NCBI RefSeq assembly: GCF_000270245.1
Contig: NC_015635.1
Span: 806,001 to 870,000, forward strand
DNA length: 64,000 nucleotides
Direction of reading: 5' to 3'
Source: Microlunatus phosphovorus NM-1
GTDB lineage: Bacteria > Actinomycetota > Actinomycetes > Propionibacteriales > Propionibacteriaceae
The notes under the pieces were generated by a model, which made no database searches, was not told where the DNA came from, and was given only the letters and a program-made list of their open reading frames with translations. A program made the translations under genes and the position numbers. Of this stretch, positions 24,865 to 33,949 are shown piece after piece (within the stretch, counting starts at the first letter, position 1; each line of letters opens with the position of its first letter).

Positions 24865-25728
24865 TCAAGAGGACATTTTCTCGCACCGCAGGCGTGACAA
24901 CGGGTAGCTGCGATGCGCGGTGTCCGTGCTGGCCGCCGCGATCTCTGCCGGAGACCAGGCACTCAACAGCTCAGTCAGGCGGGTGATCGTGGCCGGATAA
25001 TCGAGCCGGCCACGGGTCATCGGCCAGTCACTTCCGATCATGGTCCGCTCCGCGCCGGCCACCTCGCGTACGAGTTCTGCCACCCGGGCCAACTCGGTGC
25101 GCGTGGCCGGGACGGCCGATCCGCTGCCCCCGAACAGGCCGGACAGCTTGGCGACCACATTCGGTCGGCTCACCAGGTCGCGGAACCCGTGCTCCCAGGT
25201 CCGCCAGGCGCGGTCGTCGCCGAACGGAGGCTTGCCGCAGTGATCGAGGACGAAGGTGGTCCTGGGTGCGCTATCGACGGCGGTCGTCAACGCGGGCCAC
25301 AACCGCGGGAACGCGTCCGGGACGTCGACCGGCAGACCCGCCTCGCCGAGCAGGTGTAGTGCGTCGATGGTCGTGCCGGAGGCCAGCTCGCTCGCATCGT
25401 CGTGGTCATGCCAGAGCTGACGGACCCCCACCAGCGGCGTGTCCTGATAGGTCGCCAGCAGTTCCTCGAGGACAGGAATGTCGTCCAACGGCAGGAAGCC
25501 GACCACACCGGCCAGAGCCGGTTCTCGGCGCGCCTGATCCACTAACCAGTCGGTCTCAGCGAGGAGATCCGCTGCCTGGATGACCACCGCGGCCATCACA
25601 CCTGCGCCGTCCAGCTCCCTGGTTGCCCGCTCCGCGGTCGAGTCGGCATGGACGGCTCCGAGGGCGGGTGTGTTCCAGCCATACCAGCCGGTGTCGAGTC
25701 GCCACAGGTGCAGGTGGGTGTCGATCAT
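24865..25728 (-). CDS. Amidohydrolase-2 lactonase, probable L-fuconolactonase
   Basis: 287 residues of the COG3618 amidohydrolase group: metal site DTHLHLW (residues 3-9), catalytic-region TFVLDHCGKP with conserved His/Lys, and the late Asp in MIGSDWPMTRGR. Members hydrolyse sugar lactones such as L-fucono-1,4/1,5-lactone to the acid. Last gene of the minus-strand fucose operon, 58 bp after the aldo/keto reductase whose lactone product it would open. The 3' end overlaps a palindrome that may terminate the operon. Confidence 0.82.
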   Translation of the reverse strand: MIDTHLHLWRLDTGWYGWNTPALGAVHADSTAERATRELDGAGVMAAVVIQAADLLAETDWLVDQARREPALAGVVGFLPLDDIPVLEELLATYQDTPLVGVRQLWHDHDDASELASGTTIDALHLLGEAGLPVDVPDAFPRLWPALTTAVDSAPRTTFVLDHCGKPPFGDDRAWRTWEHGFRDLVSRPNVVAKLSGLFGGSGSAVPATRTELARVAELVREVAGAERTMIGSDWPMTRGRLDYPATITRLTELLSAWSPAEIAAASTDTAHRSYPLSRLRCEKMSS

Positions 25729-25786
25729 GCGCCGGCCCGGTGTTCACGGGTCGTCCTGCGCCGACAGCTCATCGGCATCGACAGAC

Positions 25787-26737
25787 TCACCTGCCTTGGC
25801 GGGCGGCGGTCAGGGCGGGCCACACCGCGGGATCGATCGCGGCCGACATGCCCATCATCGACCGAGTGAGCTGTTGACGTGTCGAGGCACCTACGGTCAC
25901 ATTGACCACCGCCGGAAGTCGCCAGGAATACTGCAGCGCAGCGTCCAGCACGGAGACCCCGAATCCGGCACACGCCTCGTGGATACGCTTCAGCTCGGCC
26001 AGACGCTCGCGTCCGATCCGGCCGTACTCGAAGTGCAGCTCGGGGCTCGGCGTCGGGGCGGCCAGGGCGCCGGAGTTGAAGACGCCCACGTTGACGATCC
26101 CGACACCGTACCGCTGACACAGCGGGATCAGCTCAGCCCCGCTGTCGTCCAACAGAGTGAGCCGACCGGCGACCATGATCAGATCGCAGAGCCCGGTCCT
26201 CACCGCGGCGGCCAGCGCCTCGACCGACTTCGAGCCGATGCCGATCGCCCGGACCAGCCCGTCCTGCTTCGCCTGGGCCAGCGAGGACATCCCGGTCGCG
26301 ACGTCCTGCAGGTCGTACTCGTCGGGATCGTGCAGATAGGCGATGTCGATCCGATCCGTGCCGATCCGTCCCAGACTCTCGGTGAGCGAACGCCGCACTC
26401 CAACGATGCTCGGATCCCAGGCCCGCCGATACGCAGCCGGCACCACGAATCCCTCGTCGTCCAACCGATCGGCGCTCTCCGGCGACGGTTCCAACAGCCG
26501 GCCGACCTTGGTGGACAACAGGAACTCCGATCGCGGATAGCGGGCCAGAGCCGCTCCCAGCCGGCGCTCCGACAATCCCAGCCCGTAGTGCGGTGCGGTG
26601 TCGAAATAGCGGACGCCGCCCTGCCAGGCGACCTCGACGATGGCTGCCGACTCCTCGTCGGACACCTCGTGGAAGAGATTGCCCAGTGCGGCCGTGCCAT
26701 AGCCGAGGCGGCCCAAGTCTGCAGGAATCGCTCTCAT
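25787..26737 (-). CDS. Aldo/keto reductase, probable L-fucose dehydrogenase
   Basis: 316 residues from ATG 26737 (after AAGAGG). A TIM-barrel AKR: FDTAPHYGLGLSERRLG holds Asp and Tyr of the catalytic tetrad, LLSTKVGRLLEP the Lys, and IAYLHDPDEYD the His. The sequence follows the D-threo-aldose/L-fucose 1-dehydrogenase subgroup (LDAALQYSWRLPAVVNVTVG near the end). In context it oxidises L-fucose to the lactone using NAD(P)+. An upstream in-frame start exists but lies in the tandem repeats after the fucosidase stop. Confidence 0.83.
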   Translation of the reverse strand: MRAIPADLGRLGYGTAALGNLFHEVSDEESAAIVEVAWQGGVRYFDTAPHYGLGLSERRLGAALARYPRSEFLLSTKVGRLLEPSPESADRLDDEGFVVPAAYRRAWDPSIVGVRRSLTESLGRIGTDRIDIAYLHDPDEYDLQDVATGMSSLAQAKQDGLVRAIGIGSKSVEALAAAVRTGLCDLIMVAGRLTLLDDSGAELIPLCQRYGVGIVNVGVFNSGALAAPTPSPELHFEYGRIGRERLAELKRIHEACAGFGVSVLDAALQYSWRLPAVVNVTVGASTRQQLTRSMMGMSAAIDPAVWPALTAARQGR

Positions 26738-26748
26738 CGCCGGGCCTC

Positions 26749-26801
26749 TTTCACGACAAGAATCCCTTTCACGACACAAATCCCGTCACGACAAGAAGAT
26801 C
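26749..26801. repeat. 18-bp tandem repeat of the fucosidase 3' end
   Basis: TTTCACGACAAGAATCCC, TTTCACGACACAAATCCC, then GTCACGACAAGAAG: three units 18 bp apart. On the coding strand each contains TTGTCGTGA or TGTCGTGA; the unit on the right is the fucosidase stop region itself. Looks like slippage copies of the gene end. Confidence 0.7.
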
Positions 26802-28105
26802 TCCACGACCGGTACGGCGACGGCGGGCTGCCGGGTCGGCAGCGTCAGGGTCAGCGTGCCGGCAGCCAGCCCACCCATGCTCGTGTTCTGCGCCTCCCGA
26901 TCGGGATCGCTCTCCTGATAGGTGATCTCCGAGGCGTCGTTGAGCAGTTGCGCGTACGCGACTTTGCCGGCCAAGCCGGGCAGATGCACGTGCTGATGTG
27001 GCCAGGCAAACAGATGGAGATACAGCCGATCACCACGCTGGGTATAGCGGCAGTCCGGTGGAGCGACGAACTCGCTGGGACCGGCCCCGACGATGGCGCG
27101 CTCATGCAATCGCATCCACGCGCCGAGCCCGGCCAGGGTCTGCGCAGAGGTGGGATCGAAGGTGCCGCGCCCGGTGGGACCGACGTTGAACAGCAGATTG
27201 CCGCCCTTGCTCACCCCGTCGACGAGCATCCGAACCAGCAGCTCGGGCGACTTGAACTCGGTGTTGTCGCGGAAGTATCCCCAGCTGCCATTGATCGTCT
27301 GGCACGCCTCCCAAGCCACCAGCTCACCACTGCTGTCTTGACCCTGCGTCCCTCCGGGACGACGCCTCATCGGCTCGGACGGCTGATACTGCTCCGGGGT
27401 GACCAGATCGCCGGGGAGATCCAGTCGATCGTTGATCACGATGCCGGGCTGCAGTTCGCGGGTCATCGCCATCAGCGCAGCCGAGTCCCAGTCCTCGGCG
27501 CCCTTGTTGTTGAAGATGTGCGGCTGCTGCCGGGCCGGGTAGGAGAAGTCGTAGAACAGGTAGTCGATCTTGCCGTAGCCGGTGAGCAGTTCGCGGGCTT
27601 GATCGTGCAGGTACGCCCGGTAGCGGGCCATGTCCCGGCCGGCGTTCAACTCCGCCAGATCTGGCGAGTCCCTCAATGGGTGGTGTCCGTCGATGACGAA
27701 GTCGGGGTGGTGCCAATCGAGCAGCGAGTGGTAGAAGCCGATCTTGATCCCCGCGGAGCGAAACGCGGTCACGAACTCGGCGACCAGGTCACGCCCGAAC
27801 GGGGTGTTGGTGATCTTGTAGTCGGTGTAGGCGCTGTCCCACAAGCAGAAACCCTCGTGGTGCTTGGTGGTGAGGACCGCGTACCTCATGCCGGCCTGCT
27901 TGCACTGCCGTGCCCAGTCGGCTGCGTCGAACAGATCCGGATCGAAGCGGTCGAAATACCGACGGTAGCTCTCCGGATGGATCCGCTCGAAGCTCTGCAC
28001 CCACTCATGGCGGCCGGCCAGGGAGTACAGCCCGAAGTGGATGAACAGGCCCAGCCGGTCATGCATCAGACCAGCGATATCGGGTGGCCGGACTGGTGAG
28101 CTCAT
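26786..28105 (-). CDS. Alpha-L-fucosidase, GH29
   Basis: 439 residues without a signal peptide, so intracellular. GH29 features: LGLFIHFGLYSLAGRHEWVQ, the LTTKHHEGFCLWDSAYTDY block, and the nucleophile Asp in IDYLFYDFSYP. The second half has NLLFNVGPTGRGTFD and a C-terminal beta-sandwich. It would release L-fucose from imported oligosaccharides and feed the dehydrogenase next to it. No transporter is encoded here. ATG 28105 is 18 bp after the fuconate dehydratase stop. Confidence 0.92.
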   Translation of the reverse strand: MSSPVRPPDIAGLMHDRLGLFIHFGLYSLAGRHEWVQSFERIHPESYRRYFDRFDPDLFDAADWARQCKQAGMRYAVLTTKHHEGFCLWDSAYTDYKITNTPFGRDLVAEFVTAFRSAGIKIGFYHSLLDWHHPDFVIDGHHPLRDSPDLAELNAGRDMARYRAYLHDQARELLTGYGKIDYLFYDFSYPARQQPHIFNNKGAEDWDSAALMAMTRELQPGIVINDRLDLPGDLVTPEQYQPSEPMRRRPGGTQGQDSSGELVAWEACQTINGSWGYFRDNTEFKSPELLVRMLVDGVSKGGNLLFNVGPTGRGTFDPTSAQTLAGLGAWMRLHERAIVGAGPSEFVAPPDCRYTQRGDRLYLHLFAWPHQHVHLPGLAGKVAYAQLLNDASEITYQESDPDREAQNTSMGGLAAGTLTLTLPTRQPAVAVPVVEIFLS

Positions 28106-28123
28106 GGTCGCCAGCCGATCACA

Positions 28124-29425
28124 TCAGTCGCCGCCATGTCCGTATCGGCCGTCATGTCGGTAGTGAACGAGAGAATCGGCGGTCATCTCGGTGCCCGCCC
28201 CGGGCGCCGTCGGCGCCACGTAGTGGCCGTCGACGATCCGGACCGGGTCGACGAAATGCTCGTGCAGATGATCGACGAACTCCAGATAGCGGTTCTCGGT
28301 CGTGCCGCTGACCGCGACATAGTCGATCATCGACAGGTGCTGGACCGCTTCGCAGAGACCGACCCCGCCGGCATGTGGGCAGACGCGGACACCGAATTTG
28401 GCAGCCAGCAGCAGATTGGCGATGTTCTCGTTGACCCCGGCCACCCGGGCCGCGTCGATCTGCATCACGTCGATGGCGCCCAGTTGGAGCAGCTGTTTGA
28501 ACATGACCCGATTCGCGATGTGCTCGCCGGTGGCGACTGGCGTCGAGCCCAGCGCCTTGCGGATCGTGGCGTGGCCGACCAGATCGTCCGGGCTGGTCGG
28601 CTCCTCGATCCAGGCCAGGTCGTACGGCTGCAGCTCCCGCACCCAGGCGATCGCCTCGGGCACATCCCAGCGCTGGTTGGCGTCGACCGCGATCTTGATA
28701 CTGGGACCGAGCTCGGCCCGAGCCAGTGCCAGTCGGCGGATGTCGTCCTCGAGGTTGCCGCCGACCTTGAGCTTGAGCTGGGTGAATCCATCGGCCACGG
28801 CCTCCCGGGCCAGCCGCAGCATCTTCTCGTCGGAATAGCCCAGCCAACCCGGAGTCGTGGTGTACGCCGGGTAGCCGTGCGCCAGCAGGTGAGCGGTCCG
28901 GTCGGCTCGACCGGGTTCTGCTCGCTCCAGGATCTCCAGCGCCTCGCCGGGGGTGAGCGCGTCGCTCAGATAGCGGAAGTCGACGAGATCGACGATCTCG
29001 GCCGGTGTCATCGACGAGACCAACTGCCACAGGGGCAGTCCGGCGCGCTTCGCCTTCAGGTCCCAGAGGGCGTTGACAACCGCGCCGATTGCCATGTGGA
29101 TGACGCCCTTCTCCGGGCCGAGCCAGCGCAGCTGGGAGTCGTGGACGAACCGTCGATAGGTTGCGCCCAGGTCGGACAGCAACTCCTCGACCGACTCGCC
29201 GACAATCAGGTCGGCAACGGTCTGAACCGCTGCCGCGGCGAGGTCGTTGCCGCGCCCGATGGTGAAGACGAAACCGGCTCCGACCAGGTCATCGCCGGCA
29301 TCGGTGGACAGCGTCAGGTAGGCCACGGAATAGTCCGGATCCGGGTTCATCGCATCGGAGCCGTCGAGCTGCTGCGAGGTCGGAAACCTCACGTCGATGG
29401 TGTCCGCAGCGCTGATCCTGATCAC
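28124..29425 (-). CDS. L-fuconate dehydratase (enolase superfamily)
   Basis: 433 residues from GTG 29425, 6 bp after GGGAGG; longer frames are spurious. The enolase-superfamily barrel shows the K-x-K base TQLKLKVGG, metal ligands in IAVDANQRW (Asp), [12 protein letters not shown] (Glu) and [10 protein letters not shown] (Glu), and the His of CPHAGGVGL. The [20 protein letters not shown] capping segment is typical of fuconate dehydratases. It converts L-fuconate to 2-keto-3-deoxy-L-fuconate. First gene of the minus-strand fucose operon, divergent from the FAH-type hydrolase across 90 bp. Confidence 0.92.
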   Translation of the reverse strand: MIRISAADTIDVRFPTSQQLDGSDAMNPDPDYSVAYLTLSTDAGDDLVGAGFVFTIGRGNDLAAAAVQTVADLIVGESVEELLSDLGATYRRFVHDSQLRWLGPEKGVIHMAIGAVVNALWDLKAKRAGLPLWQLVSSMTPAEIVDLVDFRYLSDALTPGEALEILERAEPGRADRTAHLLAHGYPAYTTTPGWLGYSDEKMLRLAREAVADGFTQLKLKVGGNLEDDIRRLALARAELGPSIKIAVDANQRWDVPEAIAWVRELQPYDLAWIEEPTSPDDLVGHATIRKALGSTPVATGEHIANRVMFKQLLQLGAIDVMQIDAARVAGVNENIANLLLAAKFGVRVCPHAGGVGLCEAVQHLSMIDYVAVSGTTENRYLEFVDHLHEHFVDPVRIVDGHYVAPTAPGAGTEMTADSLVHYRHDGRYGHGGD

Positions 29426-29515
29426 GGATGTCCTCCCTGGGTCGTATCGTAGCCAGGTCTCGACATCGGCTGTCTCGGCGAGGTTCGACGACGGCCCCGG
29501 CCTTGAAGGAGATCG

Positions 29516-30367
29516 ATGAAGTTCGCCCGGCTGAGGACCAGCAACGGCATCACGCCGGTGATCGTGTCGGGGGAGGAGGCGTACGACCTCACCGAGTTCC
29601 TCGGCGATATCACCCCGAACACGATGGATCTGCTCGATCCGGCGGCGGTCGCGGCCGCGAACGGCAAGCTCACCAGGGTCAGTCTCGCCGACGCGAAGTT
29701 CGCCGCGCCGATCTCGCACACCGGCGCCGTGATCGCGATCGGGATGAACTACGCCGCACATGCTGCCGAATCCGGCGCGGCGCCCCCGAAGCTACCGGTG
29801 ATGTTCATGAAGACGCCCAACACCTTGGCCGCACCGGACGACCCGTTCGTGATCCCGGCTCGCTCGGTCAAGATGGACTGGGAGGTCGAACTCGCGATGG
29901 TGATCAAGAAGCGGGCCTACGAACTCGACGAGGACGACGATCCGCTGGACTACGTCGCCGGCTTCGCCGTCGCCGACGATCTGTCGGAGCGCACCTTCCA
30001 GATCGAGGAGTCCGGCGGTCAATGGAGCAAGGGCAAGTGCGTGCCCGGCTCGACCCCGCTCGGTCCCTGGCTGGTCAGCCCGGATGATGTCGTGGGGTCG
30101 CCCCTGCGGCTGCGCAGCTTCGTCAACGACGAGCCGCGGCAGGACTCCTCGACGGCGGACATGATCTTCGACTGCCCGACGATCATCCGGCACCTCAGCC
30201 AGTATCTGGCGCTGGAGCCCGGCGACATCGTGTTGACCGGCACCCCCGAAGGCGTCGCGTTGTCCGGCCGTTTCCCCTATCTCAAGCCCGGCGATGTGGT
30301 CCGGATCGAGATCGATGGCTTGGGCAGCCAGACCCAGACGATGGTGGCGCCCGAGGCTCGTGCGTGA
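29516..30367 (+). CDS. FAH-family hydrolase, probable 2,4-diketo-3-deoxy-L-fuconate hydrolase
   Basis: 283 residues. Metal-binding and catalytic features of the fumarylacetoacetate hydrolase fold: [35 protein letters not shown] (Glu ligands), [11 protein letters not shown] (Asp) and [12 protein letters not shown]. In the non-phosphorylative pathway this enzyme cleaves the diketo acid to pyruvate and lactate. A GGAG site precedes ATG 29516, and the dehydrogenase that makes its substrate follows 30 bp later. Confidence 0.85.
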   Translation: MKFARLRTSNGITPVIVSGEEAYDLTEFLGDITPNTMDLLDPAAVAAANGKLTRVSLADAKFAAPISHTGAVIAIGMNYAAHAAESGAAPPKLPVMFMKTPNTLAAPDDPFVIPARSVKMDWEVELAMVIKKRAYELDEDDDPLDYVAGFAVADDLSERTFQIEESGGQWSKGKCVPGSTPLGPWLVSPDDVVGSPLRLRSFVNDEPRQDSSTADMIFDCPTIIRHLSQYLALEPGDIVLTGTPEGVALSGRFPYLKPGDVVRIEIDGLGSQTQTMVAPEARA

Positions 30368-30397
30368 GCGAGGCGTTCTGGTGATCGGAGACGTCGC

Positions 30398-31156
30398 GTG
30401 AGCGGGGAGTTCGACGGGCTGGTCGCGGTGGTGACCGGCGGCGCGTCGGGCATCGGCGCGGCCATTGCCTCCGAACTGGCCCGGAGTGGTGCCACGGTCG
30501 CGGTCTTCGATCTGCAGGCTGATCAGGTGCCCGAGCCGTTCCTCGGGCTGGGCTGTGACATCACCGACGACGTCTCGGTCCGAGCCGCCGTGCACGAGGT
30601 CGTCGACCGCTTCGGCCGACTGGACATCGTGGTGAACAACGCCGGTATCGGCGCGCAGGGCACGATCTCCGACAACACCGATGCCGAGTGGCACCGGGTG
30701 TTCGACGTCAACGTGGTGGGGATGGTCCGGGTGAGTAGGGCCGCACTGCCGCATCTGCGGGTTTCGCCCGCGGCCGTGATCGTCAACACCTGTTCGATCG
30801 CGGCTACCGCCGGTCTGCAGCAACGGGCCCTCTACAGCGCGACCAAGGGTGCTGTGCTGTCGCTCACCCAGGCGATGGCCGCGGACCACCTGCGCGAAGG
30901 CATCCGGGTCAACTGCGTCAGCCCGGGCACCGCAGACACGCCCTGGATCGGCCGGCTGCTCGCGCAGGCGCCGGATCCTGCCGCGGAGCGGTCCGCACTG
31001 GAGGCGCGGCAGCCGCACGGCCGGATGGTCAGCGCCGACGAGGTGGCCGGGGCGGTCGCCTATCTCGCGAGTCCTCGGGCCGGTTCGACGACCGGGGTCA
31101 CCCTCGCCGTCGACGGCGGCATGCAGGCACTTCGGCTGCGCCCGCCGGGGCAGTGA
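30398..31156 (+). CDS. SDR, probable 2-keto-3-deoxy-L-fuconate dehydrogenase
   Basis: 252 residues, classical short-chain dehydrogenase: cofactor loop TGGASGIG, NNAG motif in VVNNAGIG, catalytic Ser in NTCSIAATAG, Y-x3-K in YSATKG, and a C-terminal LAVDGGMQA. Context with fuconate dehydratase and the FAH hydrolase points to NAD+-dependent oxidation of 2-keto-3-deoxy-L-fuconate. GTG 30398 follows GGAGACG. Confidence 0.87.
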   Translation: MSGEFDGLVAVVTGGASGIGAAIASELARSGATVAVFDLQADQVPEPFLGLGCDITDDVSVRAAVHEVVDRFGRLDIVVNNAGIGAQGTISDNTDAEWHRVFDVNVVGMVRVSRAALPHLRVSPAAVIVNTCSIAATAGLQQRALYSATKGAVLSLTQAMAADHLREGIRVNCVSPGTADTPWIGRLLAQAPDPAAERSALEARQPHGRMVSADEVAGAVAYLASPRAGSTTGVTLAVDGGMQALRLRPPGQ

Positions 31157-31192
31157 TCGACTGCCGGCACAGTCGGATCTAGACTCCGCCGC

Positions 31193-32020
31193 GTGGTCGC
31201 TGAGTCAGGTGTCACCGAGGTCCAGGTACGCGAGTTGTCCGGTATCGCGGAGATGACCGCCGCATCGACGCTGTGGGACACGATCTGGGCTCGGCGCGAG
31301 CCCGGACATGAGGTGGACCCGGCGTTGATGGTGGCGTTGTCCCACGCCGGTGGTTATCTGGCGGCGGCATTCGACGGCGACACCATGATCGGTGCCGCAC
31401 TGGGATTCTGGGGATCACCGGCGTACGGGACATTGCACTCACACATCACCGGGGTGCTGCCGTCGTACGCGGGGCGAGGGGTCGGCGCGGCGATCAAGAA
31501 CCACCAGCGCTCCTGGGTGCTGGACCGCGGCGGTGCCGCCATCACCTGGACCTTCGACCCGCTGGTCTCCCGGAACGCGCACTTCAACCTGAACCGGTTG
31601 GGCGCACGGCCGGAGCGCTACCTCCACGACGTGTACGGCGAGTTGAGCGACGACATCAATCGTGGTGACCCCACCGATCGGCTGCTGGCGCGGTGGTCGC
31701 TGACGACGCCACCTAGGCCGCCATCGACCGGGCCCGCGGCTGCCCTGCTGGCGAATCACGACGGTGCGCCGGTGGTCGGGCTCAGCCTGGAGGAGATCGA
31801 GCCGGACACCGCGTTGACAGTCGCGGTGCCCGATGACATCGAGCGCCTGCGCCGCAGCGACCCGGCCACCGGGTCACTGTGGCGGGTAGCGGTTCGTAAT
31901 GCGATGGTGCCGCTGCTGGATCGGGGCTGGCTGGTCACCGGCTTCGACCGTATCTTCGGCTACCGGTTGGAAGCCCCTCAGGCCGCACCCGACCGGGGCT
32001 CTGCAGAGAGGACCCACTGA
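31193..32020 (+). CDS. GNAT acyltransferase (COG3375-like)
   Basis: 275 residues with a GNAT fold: acyl-CoA loop SYAGRGVGAAIK (R/Q-x-x-G-x-G/A pattern), preceded by TLHSHITGVLP. A family relative precedes N-succinylamino acid racemase genes in several bacteria, where succinylation of D-amino acids feeds the racemase. The stop overlaps the start of the racemase-like gene by one base (TGATG), implying coupled translation. The GTG start at 31193 is the first reasonable codon after the SDR end; the acceptor is unproven. Confidence 0.8.
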   Translation: MVAESGVTEVQVRELSGIAEMTAASTLWDTIWARREPGHEVDPALMVALSHAGGYLAAAFDGDTMIGAALGFWGSPAYGTLHSHITGVLPSYAGRGVGAAIKNHQRSWVLDRGGAAITWTFDPLVSRNAHFNLNRLGARPERYLHDVYGELSDDINRGDPTDRLLARWSLTTPPRPPSTGPAAALLANHDGAPVVGLSLEEIEPDTALTVAVPDDIERLRRSDPATGSLWRVAVRNAMVPLLDRGWLVTGFDRIFGYRLEAPQAAPDRGSAERTH

Positions 32021-33141
32021 TGATCATCACCGAGGTCCGTTTGCATCGCGTGTCGATGCCGTTGATCGCGCCGTTCACAACCTCGTTCGGCACTGAGTAC
32101 ATCCGGGAGGCGCTGCTCGTCGAGGTGACCGCGGAGACACAGAACGGCGCGGTGACCGGCTGGGGCGAGTGCGTCGCGATGGAGGAGCCGCTGTATTCCG
32201 CCGAGTATGTCGACGGCTGCACCGAGGTGATCCGGCGCTGGCTCGTCCCGGCACTGACGGGGGTCGAGGGACTGGTGGCCGAATCGGTCGCGCACCACCT
32301 CCGCCACGTCGTCGGGCACCCGATGGCCAAGGCCGCCGTCGAGATGGCGGTGCTGGACGCGCAACTGCGCGCCGCAGGGCAGTCTTTCCAGAGCTATCTG
32401 GGCGCGACCAGATCATCGGTGCCCTCCGGGGTCTCGGTCGGGATCCAGGACTCGATCGAGCAGACACTGCACGTGGTGGCCGGCTATCTGGATGAGGGGT
32501 ACGCCCGGATCAAGCTCAAGATCGCGCCCGGCTGGGATGTCGAGCCGGTCCGCGCGGTCCGGCGGATGGTCGGTGACGACGTGCTGCTGCAGGTCGACGC
32601 GAATGCCGCCTACACCCTGGTCGACACCTCGACATTGCGCCGCCTGGACGAGTTCGACCTCTTGTTGATCGAGCAGCCACTGGCCGAGAACGATCTGCGG
32701 CAACACGCTCAGTTGGCATCGCGGTTGCGTACGCCGATCTGCCTGGACGAGTCGATCGTGTCGGCTGAGTCGGCTGCGGACGCGATCACGCTGGGTGCCG
32801 CCCAGGTGATCAATATCAAGCCCGGCCGGGTGGGCGGCTATCTGGAAGCGGTACGGATCCACGACCTGGCGAAGGCACACGGGGTGGCGGTGTGGTGCGG
32901 TGGGATGTTGGAGACCGGCCTTGGGCGATCCGCCAACGCGGCCTTGGCCGCGCTGCCCGGATTCGTGCTGCCCGGCGACATCTCCGCCTCCGCCCGGTTC
33001 TATCAGCTCGACATCACCGAGCCGGTGGAGATGCACGGCGGTGAGGTCGAGGTCGACGCCACCCCTGGCATCGGACGAGCGCCGATCCCGGAGATCCTGG
33101 CGCGCTTCCGGACCGCCGAGATCGAGGTGTGCCGACGCTGA
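32020..33141 (+). CDS. Enolase-superfamily N-acylamino acid racemase / OSBS-like enzyme
   Basis: 373 residues of the NSAR/OSBS subgroup: K-x-K base in ARIKLKIAPG, metal ligands in LLQVDANAAY (Asp), LLLIEQPLAEND (Glu), ICLDESIVSA (Asp), then the second Lys in VINIKPGRVGG. The N-terminal capping region (LHRVSMPLIAPFTTSFGTEY) is the NSAR type. A separate menC at 42948 serves menaquinone, and this copy is coupled to a GNAT acyltransferase, so racemisation of N-acyl amino acids (D to L conversion) is the more likely task. Confidence 0.87.
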   Translation: MIITEVRLHRVSMPLIAPFTTSFGTEYIREALLVEVTAETQNGAVTGWGECVAMEEPLYSAEYVDGCTEVIRRWLVPALTGVEGLVAESVAHHLRHVVGHPMAKAAVEMAVLDAQLRAAGQSFQSYLGATRSSVPSGVSVGIQDSIEQTLHVVAGYLDEGYARIKLKIAPGWDVEPVRAVRRMVGDDVLLQVDANAAYTLVDTSTLRRLDEFDLLLIEQPLAENDLRQHAQLASRLRTPICLDESIVSAESAADAITLGAAQVINIKPGRVGGYLEAVRIHDLAKAHGVAVWCGGMLETGLGRSANAALAALPGFVLPGDISASARFYQLDITEPVEMHGGEVEVDATPGIGRAPIPEILARFRTAEIEVCRR

Positions 33142-33182
33142 CCGCGGTCGATTGCCGCCCGGTGGGCACCGCCGGCCCGAAC

Positions 33183-33225
33183 TTTTGTGCCCTGGTCCCC
33201 GTCCGGCGTGCACCAGGGCACAAAA
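33183..33225. terminator. 14-bp perfect hairpin after the racemase gene
   Basis: TTTTGTGCCCTGGT (33183-33196) pairs with ACCAGGGCACAAAA (33212-33225) around a 15-base loop. A/T-rich ends on both sides would allow bidirectional termination. Confidence 0.65.
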
Positions 33226-33267
33226 CCGGCGCTGGAATCCGGCGGCACCGTGCACGATCATGGACAG

Positions 33268-33543
33268 ATGACCGCCGATCGCGCTCGGGTGGCGAGCCTG
33301 GTGGGGGCAGGGTTGGCGATGGCGGCGCTCGCCGTCATCGGGATCTTCTACGCCTCCGCCGGCTTGGTCGCGCCGCTCTGGGCGGTGGTCGCGCTGATGA
33401 TCTTCTGGGGGCTGCTCGTAGTGCTCGGGATCCGCTGGTTCCGGCGGCGGCCGCTCCGCGTTCTGCCGCTCCCGTTCGTCGCGGTGCTCGTCTGGCTCGG
33501 CGTGGTCACCCTGGGCGAACGGCTGCTGGGCTGGACCGCTTGA
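33268..33543 (+). CDS. Small three-helix membrane protein
   Basis: 91 residues from ATG 33268 (an upstream frame would overlap the hairpin). Three hydrophobic segments: VASLVGAGLAMAALAVIGIF, LWAVVALMIFWGLLVVLGI, and LPFVAVLVWLGVVTLGE, with a basic RWFRRRPLR loop placing that turn in the cytosol. No family recognised; stand-alone in the chromosome. Confidence 0.6.
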   Translation: MTADRARVASLVGAGLAMAALAVIGIFYASAGLVAPLWAVVALMIFWGLLVVLGIRWFRRRPLRVLPLPFVAVLVWLGVVTLGERLLGWTA

Positions 33544-33949
33544 CGGTCAACCAAGCCACGGCTGCGACATCCCTCGAGCCCGACGGCGTCGACCCGGCAG
33601 AATCCATACGAAGGTGGGAGAAAATATGAGACGTTCCGTCTCAGGGGTTGACTGACGGGCACCGACGCGTTGAAGCTGACCGGGCACACTCTGTGGGCCC
33701 CCCCGGGTGGGGCACCTTGGGCGGGGGAGTCGGTCGCGCTCGGGTTCATGCGCAGGCGGGCTGAGGTACGCGTTGAGCTAGTAGAGGGCCTAACGCGATT
33801 TAGGCATGTCCACTTGATGACATGTCCTCTTTTGGCCAAGCTTCGACTGATGACGAAATGAGGGCCTCGGCCTAGGGTTTTGCTGATACACGTCAGGGGG
33901 TCATTCGCGTCGCGGGAACGGCGTGAGAATGACCGAGAAGGGATCATTC
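33544..33949. other. Leader region of the GNSL-repeat gene
   Basis: About 400 bp with no supported gene. It holds a palindrome TGAGACG-TTC-CGTCTCA (33627-33643), and the motif ATGTCCACTTGATGACATGT extending to 33829, which contains ATGTCC twice and an ACATGT palindrome. These are candidate sites for the regulator at 34374-35351. Confidence 0.5.
33627..33643. promoter_or_regulatory. Palindromic site
   Basis: TGAGACG-TTC-CGTCTCA, a perfect 7-bp inverted repeat with a 3-bp spacer, 307 bp before the GNSL-repeat start. Candidate operator; cognate protein unknown. Confidence 0.4.

Noticed and set aside
25580-28099. An 839-codon open frame on the plus strand
   Set aside because: It is the antisense of the lactonase, aldo/keto reductase and fucosidase genes, which show clear family motifs; long antisense frames are expected at this GC content.
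33670-33861. 63-codon frame before the GNSL gene
   Set aside because: No domain, and it covers the motif-rich leader; treated as non-coding.
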